DNA of 5,644 bases from Gammaproteobacteria bacterium (GTDB taxonomy: Bacteria; Pseudomonadota; Gammaproteobacteria; Pseudomonadales; Pseudohongiellaceae). Shown piece after piece: positions 1 through 5,644 of the stretch (position 1 is the first letter of the stretch; the number at the start of each line of letters is the position of its first letter). The DNA is taken from NCBI GenBank assembly GCA_016762975.1, contig JAESUV010000253.1, forward strand, positions 1,093-6,736. The letters run 5' to 3'. The notes under the pieces were generated by a model, which had not been told where the DNA came from, did not search any database, and saw nothing but the letters and a program-made list of their open reading frames with translations. A program made the translations under genes and the position numbers.

Positions 1-2321
1 GCTGCGAAACCCGTAGCAAGCTGAAAGTTTGCAAAATCCGCTCTCACGATATCCTGAGTAGTGGTATCGACAATTCGATCTGCGAAGTCAGTTTCACTGT
101 AGGTCAAATGTATGTCCATGCCATCGATTGGCGTTAAATCTACGCCTACCGAGAAGCTATCCGCAGTCTCTGATGTTAGGTTCGAATTACCCGTTTTACA
201 GGAGGTGATGAAGCCCGAGAAAGAAGTGAACAGATCGTCCACGTTACTCAGTCCACAGTTGTCCGGCGCATTCAGCTGATTCAGGGTCGGCACAATGAAG
301 GCCTCGCCCTGAGTAGCTCGCAGCGTTACCCAGTCAGCAGGGCTGTAAGTGATGCCGAATTTCTTTACGACGTCTCCCTGGCCGGTACTGAATTGTTCAT
401 CGCGAACGGAGAGGCTGAGCTCAAGATTGGCAAGTACAGGAAACGAAAACTCGGCAAAGAATGAGTCACTTTCGCGACTAAACCTTGTAGGACGCGCTCC
501 GATACTGTTCAAGCGATCATCTCTGATTTCATGCACTGTAGGAATGTTTTCGTCAACTTCATCGCGGCGTTGATAACCAATAGCAGCGCCGATTGTGCCG
601 CCGGGTAACTCAAATCCACCTGGAGAGATTGTACCGTTGATCACTAGATCGAAGGTCTGCAGGGTGTCTGTGAGTTCGTGGCGATCTCGTGTGTAGATGG
701 CATCGGCTAATGCCTGTGAATTGCGATATGGGGAGTCATCAGCAGCGGCAAACGGATTGAAGCAAGCGCTTGTGTCATTGACTACATCGCAATTGAGACC
801 CTGCTGAAGGGCACTGAAACTGAAGTCCTGTGTTTGCGCGCTGACATCTTGGAACTGGCCATACATATAAGTCGCTGACCCTTCCCAGCCTTCCAGATAG
901 GGCACGCTGAAGTCGGCAGTAAATGATAGGCGCGTATCGCGGTTGTCATTCTCTTTGCGACTGATTTGGTCGCTGCCGGGTCCGCCAAATGCTGCTGGAT
1001 TCGTGTTGGCTAGTCCAAAGGGTAGATAGCTGCTACTGAAAGGCACGTCTTCGTTGAAGGGTACGCCGCCGTTAGGGTCCATTGCTATATTAGCAAATTG
1101 GTTAGTAGCCAATTGCACAACGCCGTTGGCATTGCGGAATGGTTGCTGATTGCCGAAGGAATCAGTCATTATCATCCCGCCTGCGTCTAATCGTGGCATT
1201 GCAAACAACTCTCTGCCGTCACCGCTAGTAGCTCGATACGGGTTGCCTGGGATTTCGCCACGCACATCTGCCAAGTCAGCAAAACGTGTGCCCGGATTTC
1301 CTTGATTCTGGCGACCGTGACCCTGCCATCTGCCGTAGAGTAGCTGGCTGCTGAGTGACAGATCCTCATTCACTTCCCAGCTGATATTGGAATAGAGTGA
1401 GATTTGTGTCTTCTGCTCTATGAAGTCTCTGGTGTCAGCGAAAGGAAACCAGCAACGCCCTAGTGCGAGGGTTCCAAACTTGTTGCCACCTTGTACCAAT
1501 GGATTGGTAACCGGATCTGTACCACAGAGCGGGTCTGGAGTTCTGACGCTTCCGGTAGTCAAGTTACCCAGGTCGTCTCGGTTCGGCACATTCCAGTTAG
1601 TTGGGTTGGCACCACTGTTGTCTGTTAAGCCGGCTAAGGCCAGCTTGCGTCTATCGGTCCACTCTAGCGTGCCGTTACCCCGGAAGGAGCCTGCAACTAC
1701 TAGGTCGACATCGTTTCCTAATGCTTTTCCCCATAGAAATGAGGTTGTCTGATCTCTGAAATCTCCGCGAGAATCTTCCTCATTGAAATGCTCTATCTTG
1801 AGGCCTTCATAAGATTTATAGGGCAGTATATTGACCACGCCAGCCACCGCATCGGTGCCGTACAGTGCCGCGGCACCATCAGTTACAATGTCCATGCGCT
1901 GAATTGCTATGCTTGGCATTAGCCATTGCACATTGGAATTGGTGGTACGTTTGCCATCGATCAGTTGCAGCGTCGCCCGTGTGCCTAGGCCGCGAAGGTT
2001 GAAGGCGGCGGAATTACTACTGGCGCCACTGGCCTGAATGGAATTGGTAACACCTGAGCCATTATTGAACGTCATGTTCTGAACAATCTGGGCCATATTT
2101 AATGTGCCCTGATTGGTCAGGTCTTCCGCAGAGAGCTGTGTGATTGGAGAGGCGGCAGTGAGGCCTTCACTGCGCCGAATGTAGGAGCCGGTAACAACGA
2201 CTTCCTCGACGGAAGAGTCCTGCTGGGCTGATGCGTAATACGGTGTGCTTAGCAGGCCGAGTGCGATGCTGGTATAGAGAGCTTTGCGTCTAAAATTGTT
2301 ATGTCTGTAGTGGGATTTCAT
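1..2321 (-). CDS. TonB-dependent outer-membrane receptor, 3' end cut by the window edge
   Basis: The minus strand is open from the ATG at 2321 to base 1 (about 773 codons), so the end of the barrel lies outside the window. GGAG sits 10 bases before the ATG. Residues 1-32 form a Sec signal peptide (basic Arg/Lys start, hydrophobic stretch near 14-25, likely cleavage after Ala-Ser-Ala32). A TonB-box-like segment VEEVVVTG follows at 38-45. The plug domain is clear: FNLRGLGTRATLQLIDGKR at 107-125 and RMDIVTDGAAALYGTDAVAG at 142-161, both family hallmarks. The rest is aromatic, Asn/Asp-rich beta-barrel, with the usual RATQGEAFIVPTLNQL-type strand near 668-683. Such receptors use TonB-ExbBD energy to import siderophores, vitamins, peptides or glycans; the substrate cannot be read from sequence. 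Six cysteines occur as three close pairs (266/290, 511/520, 689/708), probably loop disulfides. The gene is transcribed away from the rest of the window. Family assignment is very secure; the ligand is unknown. Confidence 0.96.
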   Translation of the reverse strand, partial: MKSHYRHNNFRRKALYTSIALGLLSTPYYASAQQDSSVEEVVVTGSYIRRSEGLTAASPITQLSAEDLTNQGTLNMAQIVQNMTFNNGSGVTNSIQASGASSNSAAFNLRGLGTRATLQLIDGKRTTNSNVQWLMPSIAIQRMDIVTDGAAALYGTDAVAGVVNILPYKSYEGLKIEHFNEEDSRGDFRDQTTSFLWGKALGNDVDLVVAGSFRGNGTLEWTDRRKLALAGLTDNSGANPTNWNVPNRDDLGNLTTGSVRTPDPLCGTDPVTNPLVQGGNKFGTLALGRCWFPFADTRDFIEQKTQISLYSNISWEVNEDLSLSSQLLYGRWQGHGRQNQGNPGTRFADLADVRGEIPGNPYRATSGDGRELFAMPRLDAGGMIMTDSFGNQQPFRNANGVVQLATNQFANIAMDPNGGVPFNEDVPFSSSYLPFGLANTNPAAFGGPGSDQISRKENDNRDTRLSFTADFSVPYLEGWEGSATYMYGQFQDVSAQTQDFSFSALQQGLNCDVVNDTSACFNPFAAADDSPYRNSQALADAIYTRDRHELTDTLQTFDLVINGTISPGGFELPGGTIGAAIGYQRRDEVDENIPTVHEIRDDRLNSIGARPTRFSRESDSFFAEFSFPVLANLELSLSVRDEQFSTGQGDVVKKFGITYSPADWVTLRATQGEAFIVPTLNQLNAPDNCGLSNVDDLFTSFSGFITSCKTGNSNLTSETADSFSVGVDLTPIDGMDIHLTYSETDFADRIVDTTTQDIVRADFANFQLATGFA

Positions 2322-2656
2322 TCTACTTAAACTCCATTGATTTTTTGTATTTTTCGTAAGGTGATGTCTTGAACCTACACACTTTATTTTTTTGTCTTTT
2401 CTCCCCCTCATAAAGCGATTACAGAGGTATATCACACTAGTAATTAGTCTACCAACTTTTCAGGAGCAGCCATTCCATGCATCTAAGGACGTATCGAAAA
2501 TACACAAAAAATGTTACTTAAATTCTCATTCTTGTATGATGTTGAATGAATGCTGGGAGTAATAGGTGCATCAAAATTGAGCCTAGAGCGCTGCTATGAA
2601 TTGGTCCTTCAGGCGACTATTCTTCGTTAAGTGAAATTCAGCAGGCGGGGAGTGTT
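2322..2656. other. Divergent intergenic region
   Basis: This is 335 bases of mostly AT-rich DNA between the divergent receptor and DUF1840 genes. It carries no convincing open reading frame, RNA gene or terminator. It contains one candidate promoter for the receptor (listed separately). A weaker one faces the DUF1840 gene: TATGAT at 2535-2540 without a good -35 box. That hexamer lies inside a 6-bp inverted repeat, TCATTC at 2526-2531 and GAATGA at 2544-2549, which could be an operator, but so short a repeat is expected by chance. I see no recognisable Fur box. Confidence 0.6.
2426..2455 (-). promoter_or_regulatory. Candidate promoter of the TonB-dependent receptor
   Basis: On the minus strand, TTGGTA (2455-2450) and TATACC (2431-2426) are separated by 18 bases. 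The -10 is preceded by TGA, giving an extended -10 element. The predicted transcript would have an untranslated leader of roughly 100 bases before the ATG at 2321. An imperfect palindrome, ACTAGTAATTAGT at 2436-2448, lies in the spacer and could be an operator. Both hexamers are imperfect, so this is a motif-based guess. Confidence 0.3.
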
Positions 2657-2962
2657 GTGCTTATAAAATTCGAGAGTAAAAAAGCGGCTCCTTTCATTAT
2701 GCAGAGCCAAATTGCAGAACAGATTTTAACGATGGCAGGGCAGGACGGAAAGACCGAAGGCTCTATTAGTGGAGGGGCTATTCCGAAAGCGATTGCTAGT
2801 CTCGAAACAGCCCTCGTGTTGCAGGCTGAGATCCCTGAGGAGTCGCTCAATGAAGACGCCGGGCAGGAGCCTATCAGTATCGATGCTCGTGCGGCACCTC
2901 TGCGAGAAATGTTGCGACATGCACTGCAGATTGATAGTTATGTAATGTGGCGGCCAGACTAA
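2657..2962 (+). CDS. DUF1840 family protein
   Basis: A 101-residue acidic soluble protein with no signal peptide or membrane segment, so probably cytoplasmic. The start is the GTG at 2657; a GGGGAG Shine-Dalgarno stretch ends about 4 bases upstream, and the resulting N-terminus MLIKFESKKAAPFIM matches how DUF1840 proteins begin. Other family features are an alpha-helical stretch IAEQILTMAGQD near residues 19-30, a small Gly/Ser-rich turn and IPKAIASLETAL near 42-53, an acidic low-complexity linker near 57-71, and the C-terminal pattern ARAAPLREMLRHAL (78-91) followed by a Val-Met-Trp ending. Length agrees with the family (about 100-115 residues). No biochemical role is established for DUF1840 that I know of. 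It lies between a divergent receptor gene and a downstream amidohydrolase gene 103 bases away, with a weak terminator candidate between, so it may be its own transcription unit. The family call rests on recognition of the overall pattern. Confidence 0.85.
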   Translation: MLIKFESKKAAPFIMQSQIAEQILTMAGQDGKTEGSISGGAIPKAIASLETALVLQAEIPEESLNEDAGQEPISIDARAAPLREMLRHALQIDSYVMWRPD

Positions 2963-2997
2963 AAGCTCAGCATGGCAGGTATCCTCGGCAAAGCATT

Positions 2998-3021
2998 GGG
3001 CCAATGGTCCCAGTATTTTTT
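2998..3021 (+). terminator. Weak candidate rho-independent terminator after the DUF1840 gene
   Basis: GGGCC (2998-3002) and GGTCC (3006-3010) can form a 5-bp stem with one G-U pair and a 3-base loop. Six T residues follow at 3016-3021, separated from the stem by five other bases. The stem is short and the T tract is displaced, so termination would be inefficient if real. Confidence 0.3.
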
Positions 3022-3029
3022 GCTACTAT
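3021..3029 (+). promoter_or_regulatory. Candidate extended -10 promoter of the amidohydrolase gene
   Basis: TGC followed by TACTAT gives an extended -10 element (4 of 6 matches in the hexamer) with no recognisable -35 at the expected distance. Transcription would begin near 3036, leaving about 30 bases of leader before the ATG at 3066. It overlaps the T tract of the terminator candidate. Motif evidence only. Confidence 0.22.
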
Positions 3030-3065
3030 GCACCGTGGAATTAATTGAATTTTAAAGAGGTTGTT

Positions 3066-4409
3066 ATGCTAAGAAGTACACTGTTTTTAGTTTCAATGGT
3101 TCTCAGTACAACGTTACATTCTCAGGCATTCGATGAATGGAAGATTATTCATGCGGGTACGCTGCTGGCGGATGCGCGCGAAGAAGTCCAATTTGAACAG
3201 AGTATTATTATTAGAAACAATGAGATTGTCGAAGTGCGTGATGGCTATGTCTCGCCCGCCGAAGTGAATGGCGCGGCTAATGCCAGAGTGATCGATCTAA
3301 GCAGCCAATTTGTAATGGCTGGTCTCATCGATTCTCATACGCATATTCTAAGCCAACAGGAGCCGAACGGTCGTGAGGTTCGAGTTACTCGTTCGTCACA
3401 ACTTAGCACCTTAATGGGAGTCGAGTTTGGCATGCGAACACTGCGTGCTGGCTTTACGACTATCCGGAATGTTGGTGCAGACCGGAATGCTATCTTTGCT
3501 CTACGAGATGCAATCAATCAGGGCATTGTCATGGGCCCGCGAATTAAGGCTGCTGGAACGGGGCTAACACCAACAGGTGGTCATGGAGATGGTGGCGGCT
3601 ATCGCGATGACGTGTTTCCTCATCCTCACTCGGGGGTATGCGATGGCGTGGCCGAGTGTCGCAAGGCGGTGCGTACACAAATAAAGTACGGGGCTGACCA
3701 CATAAAGTACGTAGCCACCGGCGGCGTACTTAGCCAAACCGCTACGGGTACTGGTCAACAATTCACCGATGAAGAGCAGATTGCTCTAGTGCAGGCCGCT
3801 CATGCCATGGGCCGAAAAGTAGCGGCGCATGCGCACGGTAAAATAGGCCTGGAAGCCGCTCTGCGAGCCGGAGTAGATTCCATCGAGCATGGCTCCTACC
3901 TTGATGAGGAGACGGCTGACCTATTTGTTGCAACAGGCGCCTATTTGGTCCCAACTTTAATTGCCGGTCACACGGTCGAGCGAATCGCTACTGAGCGGCC
4001 TGACTTCTTTATTCCTGAAGTTCGGCAGAAGGCCCTTGAAGTAGGCCCTGTCATGAAGAATGCACTGCGACTCGCCTATGAAAAAGGCGTAAAGATTGCC
4101 TTCGGCACAGATGCCGGTGTGAACGATCACGGCACCAATGCTTACGAAATGGTGTTGATGAATGAGGCGGGTATGCCTGAGCGAGCTATCCTAATTTCCG
4201 CGACCATCAATGCCGCCGATCTTATGGATCTGACCGATATTATAGGGACTATCGAAGCCGGAAAAGATGCGGATATTGTTGCAACCGCCGGTAATCCGCT
4301 CGAAGATATTTCAGCATTAATGAGGCCAACATTCGTTATGGCGCGCGGGAATGAGATAAACCTCGACGTGCCACCGGTTGATTTGTTTCCTTGGCCTAAC
4401 AATTTTTGA
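3066..4409 (+). CDS. Exported metal-dependent amidohydrolase (COG1228 type, likely peptidase-like)
   Basis: The protein has 447 residues. I chose the ATG at 3066 over the in-frame TTG at 3045 because AAAGAGG lies 5 bases before it and translation then begins directly with a Sec signal peptide (residues 1-21, likely cut after Ser-Gln-Ala21), placing it in the periplasm. The TIM-barrel metal site is complete: His91-Thr-His93 after MAGLIDS; Lys214 in HIKYVATGG, the expected carbamylated lysine; His255 and His257 in AAHAHG; His275 in IEHG; Asp349 in FGTDA. The C-terminus GTIEAGKDADIVATAGNP (394-411) is the usual small beta-domain of the superfamily. COG1228 members include imidazolonepropionase and enzymes characterised as Xaa-Pro dipeptidases or carboxypeptidases acting on Xaa-Arg/Lys; the signal peptide argues against imidazolonepropionase. 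A peptide or cyclic-amide substrate is inference. Cys192 and Cys198 could form a periplasmic disulfide. No frameshift or missing ligand is seen. Confidence 0.93.
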   Translation: MLRSTLFLVSMVLSTTLHSQAFDEWKIIHAGTLLADAREEVQFEQSIIIRNNEIVEVRDGYVSPAEVNGAANARVIDLSSQFVMAGLIDSHTHILSQQEPNGREVRVTRSSQLSTLMGVEFGMRTLRAGFTTIRNVGADRNAIFALRDAINQGIVMGPRIKAAGTGLTPTGGHGDGGGYRDDVFPHPHSGVCDGVAECRKAVRTQIKYGADHIKYVATGGVLSQTATGTGQQFTDEEQIALVQAAHAMGRKVAAHAHGKIGLEAALRAGVDSIEHGSYLDEETADLFVATGAYLVPTLIAGHTVERIATERPDFFIPEVRQKALEVGPVMKNALRLAYEKGVKIAFGTDAGVNDHGTNAYEMVLMNEAGMPERAILISATINAADLMDLTDIIGTIEAGKDADIVATAGNPLEDISALMRPTFVMARGNEINLDVPPVDLFPWPNNF

Positions 4410-4534
4410 GAGTTGCTGTGTGCTCAAGGCTGCTTCTTAGAAGTCGAAATATCTCATTGGTATTAGCAATTGATTCAGTGAGATTTTCTGAAAGGAGGCT
4501 AGTCAGCTAGGAAATCGCAGGCTACTAAGAACAG

Positions 4535-4543
4535 TGGTATAAC
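4535..4543 (+). promoter_or_regulatory. Candidate extended -10 promoter for the phosphoesterase-transporter pair
   Basis: TGG followed by TATAAC (5 of 6 matches to TATAAT) makes a good extended -10 element. The -35 position (about 4515-4520) is a poor match, as is tolerated at extended -10 promoters. Transcription would start near 4550, about 60 bases before the ATG at 4609 and 120 before the ATG at 4669. It is the best promoter-like motif in the 4410-4668 gap. Confidence 0.4.
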
Positions 4544-4659
4544 CCTAGATTATGAGTGCGTATTTATTGTGTGTTTTCTTTAGCTCTAGCTGAAATGAAC
4601 AATGGTCTATGTGTGGCATATCGGGCACAATCCACCAGTTAATTGATAGGGAAGAGCTC

Positions 4660-4663
4660 GAGG
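4660..4663 (+). promoter_or_regulatory. Ribosome binding site deciding the phosphoesterase start
   Basis: GAGG is followed by a 5-base spacer and the ATG at 4669. The alternative upstream ATG at 4609 has no recognisable Shine-Dalgarno sequence. The 4669 start also places the first catalytic strand (NLLHISDMH) right at the N-terminus, as is normal for this family. These two points together favour 4669. Confidence 0.6.
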
Positions 4664-4668
4664 CGGCA

Positions 4669-5520
4669 ATGAATCTACTACACATCTCAGATATGCATTT
4701 TGGCCCTCGTCATTGGCAGGGAAGTAGCGAGCTATTGCTGGAGAAGCTGAACAGCTATACCGCTGATATTGTCATCAATACCGGCGATAATACGACTGAT
4801 GCCCTAGCAATCGAGTTCGAGGCGGCGGGCAATTTTCTTAAGTCGATTGACTGTCAGCATATCGTTTCAATCCCAGGAAACCACGACAAGCGGAATATGC
4901 GCAGTGCCGAATATTTTCGTCAATATATCGACGACGTAGAAGTGATTCGTCCGCTAGATCGGGAAAACTGCAGGAAGAAAAATATTTTCCTTGATACTAA
5001 TGTCAATGGTATTACGGAGCACTTCACCGATATCAACTTCCTTAAGGATATCGTCATTGATGGTGTGTCTGTGTTAGTAGTTTGCCTCGATTCTTGCGAG
5101 CTCTACGAAGACAACGGTCTAGTTGACAGAGAAATGTTAAGAGCAGTTTCTCAAGCAATACGTCAGGCAAGTTACGATAAAATAATTCTGCTGAATCATC
5201 ACTCTATCCTCGATACCGATTCGGACCCTCTTTATAATTCCAGTATCGTTATCGAATTTGTAGTAGAACACAATATTGAATACGTCTTCTGTGGTCATAC
5301 ACATCAATTGGCAATGATGAGAGCGACCGACCTCTATCACAAACACACGTTCACTCAATACAAGAATGGATCGCTATCCAGTGTCAATACTCCCAATGAC
5401 ACAAATATGTTCATGTATTACAAAAACTTTGGCTCTGCAGAAATGGAAATCCATGTGGTAAGAGCCATTGTTGAAAATAAAGGCCTGCAGTTTAAGGAAG
5501 AGATAATTATTTCGAGCTAG
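4669..5520 (+). CDS. Calcineurin-like metallophosphoesterase (CpdA/Icc-like)
   Basis: From the ATG at 4669 the protein has 283 residues and no signal peptide, so it is probably cytoplasmic. All signature motifs of the binuclear-metal phosphoesterase fold are present in order: Asp8-Met-His10 in HISDMHFG, Gly39-Asp40 in INTGD, Gly-Asn71-His72-Asp73 in IPGNHD, His177-His178 in LLNHHS, and Gly-His210-Thr-His212 in CGHTH. This arrangement and length resemble class III cyclic-nucleotide phosphodiesterases and other small phosphodiesterases, but the substrate is not determined by these motifs. A section near residues 100-125 looks like a variable insertion. The reading frame is open upstream to another ATG at 4609, giving a 303-residue version whose first 20 residues begin MCGISG; an in-frame TGA lies 15 bases before that ATG. 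An MFS transporter gene begins 13 bases after the stop, suggesting an operon. The family is secure; the exact start and substrate are not. Confidence 0.92.
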   Translation: MNLLHISDMHFGPRHWQGSSELLLEKLNSYTADIVINTGDNTTDALAIEFEAAGNFLKSIDCQHIVSIPGNHDKRNMRSAEYFRQYIDDVEVIRPLDRENCRKKNIFLDTNVNGITEHFTDINFLKDIVIDGVSVLVVCLDSCELYEDNGLVDREMLRAVSQAIRQASYDKIILLNHHSILDTDSDPLYNSSIVIEFVVEHNIEYVFCGHTHQLAMMRATDLYHKHTFTQYKNGSLSSVNTPNDTNMFMYYKNFGSAEMEIHVVRAIVENKGLQFKEEIIISS

Positions 5521-5533
5521 AGTAATAAAGAAT

Positions 5534-5644
5534 ATGAACAGCTTGGGCACGTCGAACATCCGTTGGGAAATGCGAATCGTCATCAGTATGTGCTTAGGCT
5601 ACGGCATGCTAATGCTTTGCCGGACAGTTGTCGGCGTAGCAGGA
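5534..5644 (+). CDS. MFS transporter, N-terminal fragment (organophosphate antiporter-like)
   Basis: The frame is open from the ATG at 5534 to the right edge (37 codons), so only the N-terminus is visible. The short basic head with Arg-Trp-x-x-Arg (residues 10-14) leads into a hydrophobic first membrane helix containing LGYGMLMLCR and then a VGVA stretch. This pattern resembles the first helix of the organophosphate:phosphate antiporter group (GlpT, UhpT and UhpC relatives), where a Gly-Tyr pair and a helix-end Arg are typical. The Shine-Dalgarno match is weak (AAAG 3 bases upstream), and translation may be helped by the phosphoesterase stop 13 bases before the start. An ATG at 5570 is a less likely start because it would drop the Arg-Trp head. 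With only 37 residues, membrane transporter is likely and the subgroup is tentative. Confidence 0.6.
   Translation, partial: MNSLGTSNIRWEMRIVISMCLGYGMLMLCRTVVGVAG

Larger units (their letters stand above)
4410..4668 (+). other. Gap between amidohydrolase and phosphoesterase genes
   Basis: These 259 bases hold no complete gene I can support. There is a small perfect palindrome CTTCTTAGAAG (4433-4443) without a T tract, so not a convincing terminator; a strong but orphan Shine-Dalgarno-like AAAGGAGG (4491-4498); an 8-bp inverted repeat, TCAGCTAG at 4503-4510 and CTAGCTGA at 4586-4593; and an extended -10 candidate at 4535-4543. The last 60 bases (4609-4668) are open in frame with the phosphoesterase and would encode an amidotransferase-like N-terminus. 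Confidence 0.5.

Noticed and set aside
349..573. A 74-codon plus-strand open frame
   Set aside because: It is antisense to receptor barrel strands, Ser/Arg-rich and without a ribosome binding site.
1420..1752. A 110-codon open frame on the plus strand
   Set aside because: It lies wholly antisense to the TonB-dependent receptor, whose frame is unbroken and matches family motifs; its own translation is low-complexity and unlike any family I know.
2596..2634. A 12-residue plus-strand mini-ORF ahead of the DUF1840 gene
   Set aside because: It has no Shine-Dalgarno sequence, and its composition does not suggest a leader peptide (no runs of a regulatory amino acid, no attenuator stems after it).
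2638..3004. Two minus-strand open frames opposite the DUF1840 gene
   Set aside because: The plus-strand frame matches DUF1840 from end to end and has a good ribosome binding site; the opposite frames match nothing.
3045..3065. Upstream TTG start for the amidohydrolase, adding seven residues
   Set aside because: It would place the Shine-Dalgarno sequence inside the coding region and put acidic residues ahead of the signal peptide; the ATG at 3066 is ideally spaced.
4142..4402. An 86-codon minus-strand open frame inside the amidohydrolase gene
   Set aside because: It is antisense to the conserved C-terminal domain and has no supporting signals.
4433..4443. Palindrome CTTCTTAGAAG as a terminator for the amidohydrolase gene
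   Set aside because: The stem is only 4-5 bp, AT-rich, and has no T tract after it.
4594..4641. A 15-residue ORF overlapping the 4609 start in another frame
   Set aside because: It is very short, lacks a ribosome binding site and resembles no known leader peptide.

Overview
This window looks like ordinary chromosome from a Gram-negative proteobacterium, most likely a heterotrophic gammaproteobacterium. Three things point that way: a TonB-dependent outer-membrane receptor, a small DUF1840 protein (a family I know from Beta- and Gammaproteobacteria), and an exported COG1228-type amidohydrolase. Base composition is moderate, with AT-rich intergenic stretches. I see no rRNA, tRNA, CRISPR array, insertion sequence or phage gene.

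Layout. Positions 1-2321 on the minus strand hold the first ~773 residues of a TonB-dependent receptor whose 3' end lies beyond the left edge. A 335-base non-coding divergent region (2322-2656) follows. On the plus strand come a 101-residue DUF1840 protein (2657-2962), a 447-residue signal-peptide-bearing metal-dependent amidohydrolase (3066-4409), a 259-base gap with a candidate extended -10 promoter, a cytoplasmic calcineurin-like metallophosphoesterase (most likely 4669-5520), and 13 bases later the start of an MFS transporter (5534 to the right edge) that resembles the organophosphate:phosphate antiporter group.

How the genes may work together (inference). The receptor and the exported amidohydrolase fit an envelope route in which small peptides or related amides enter the periplasm and are hydrolysed there. 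They are on opposite strands and separated by the DUF1840 gene, so a shared role is not proven. The metallophosphoesterase and the MFS transporter are close enough to be one operon, which suggests handling of a phosphate ester.

The most unusual detail is a 20-codon in-frame extension ahead of the metallophosphoesterase. It starts Met-Cys-Gly-Ile-Ser-Gly, like the N-terminus of class II glutamine amidotransferases such as asparagine synthetase. I found no convincing evidence of a wholly new multi-gene system here.
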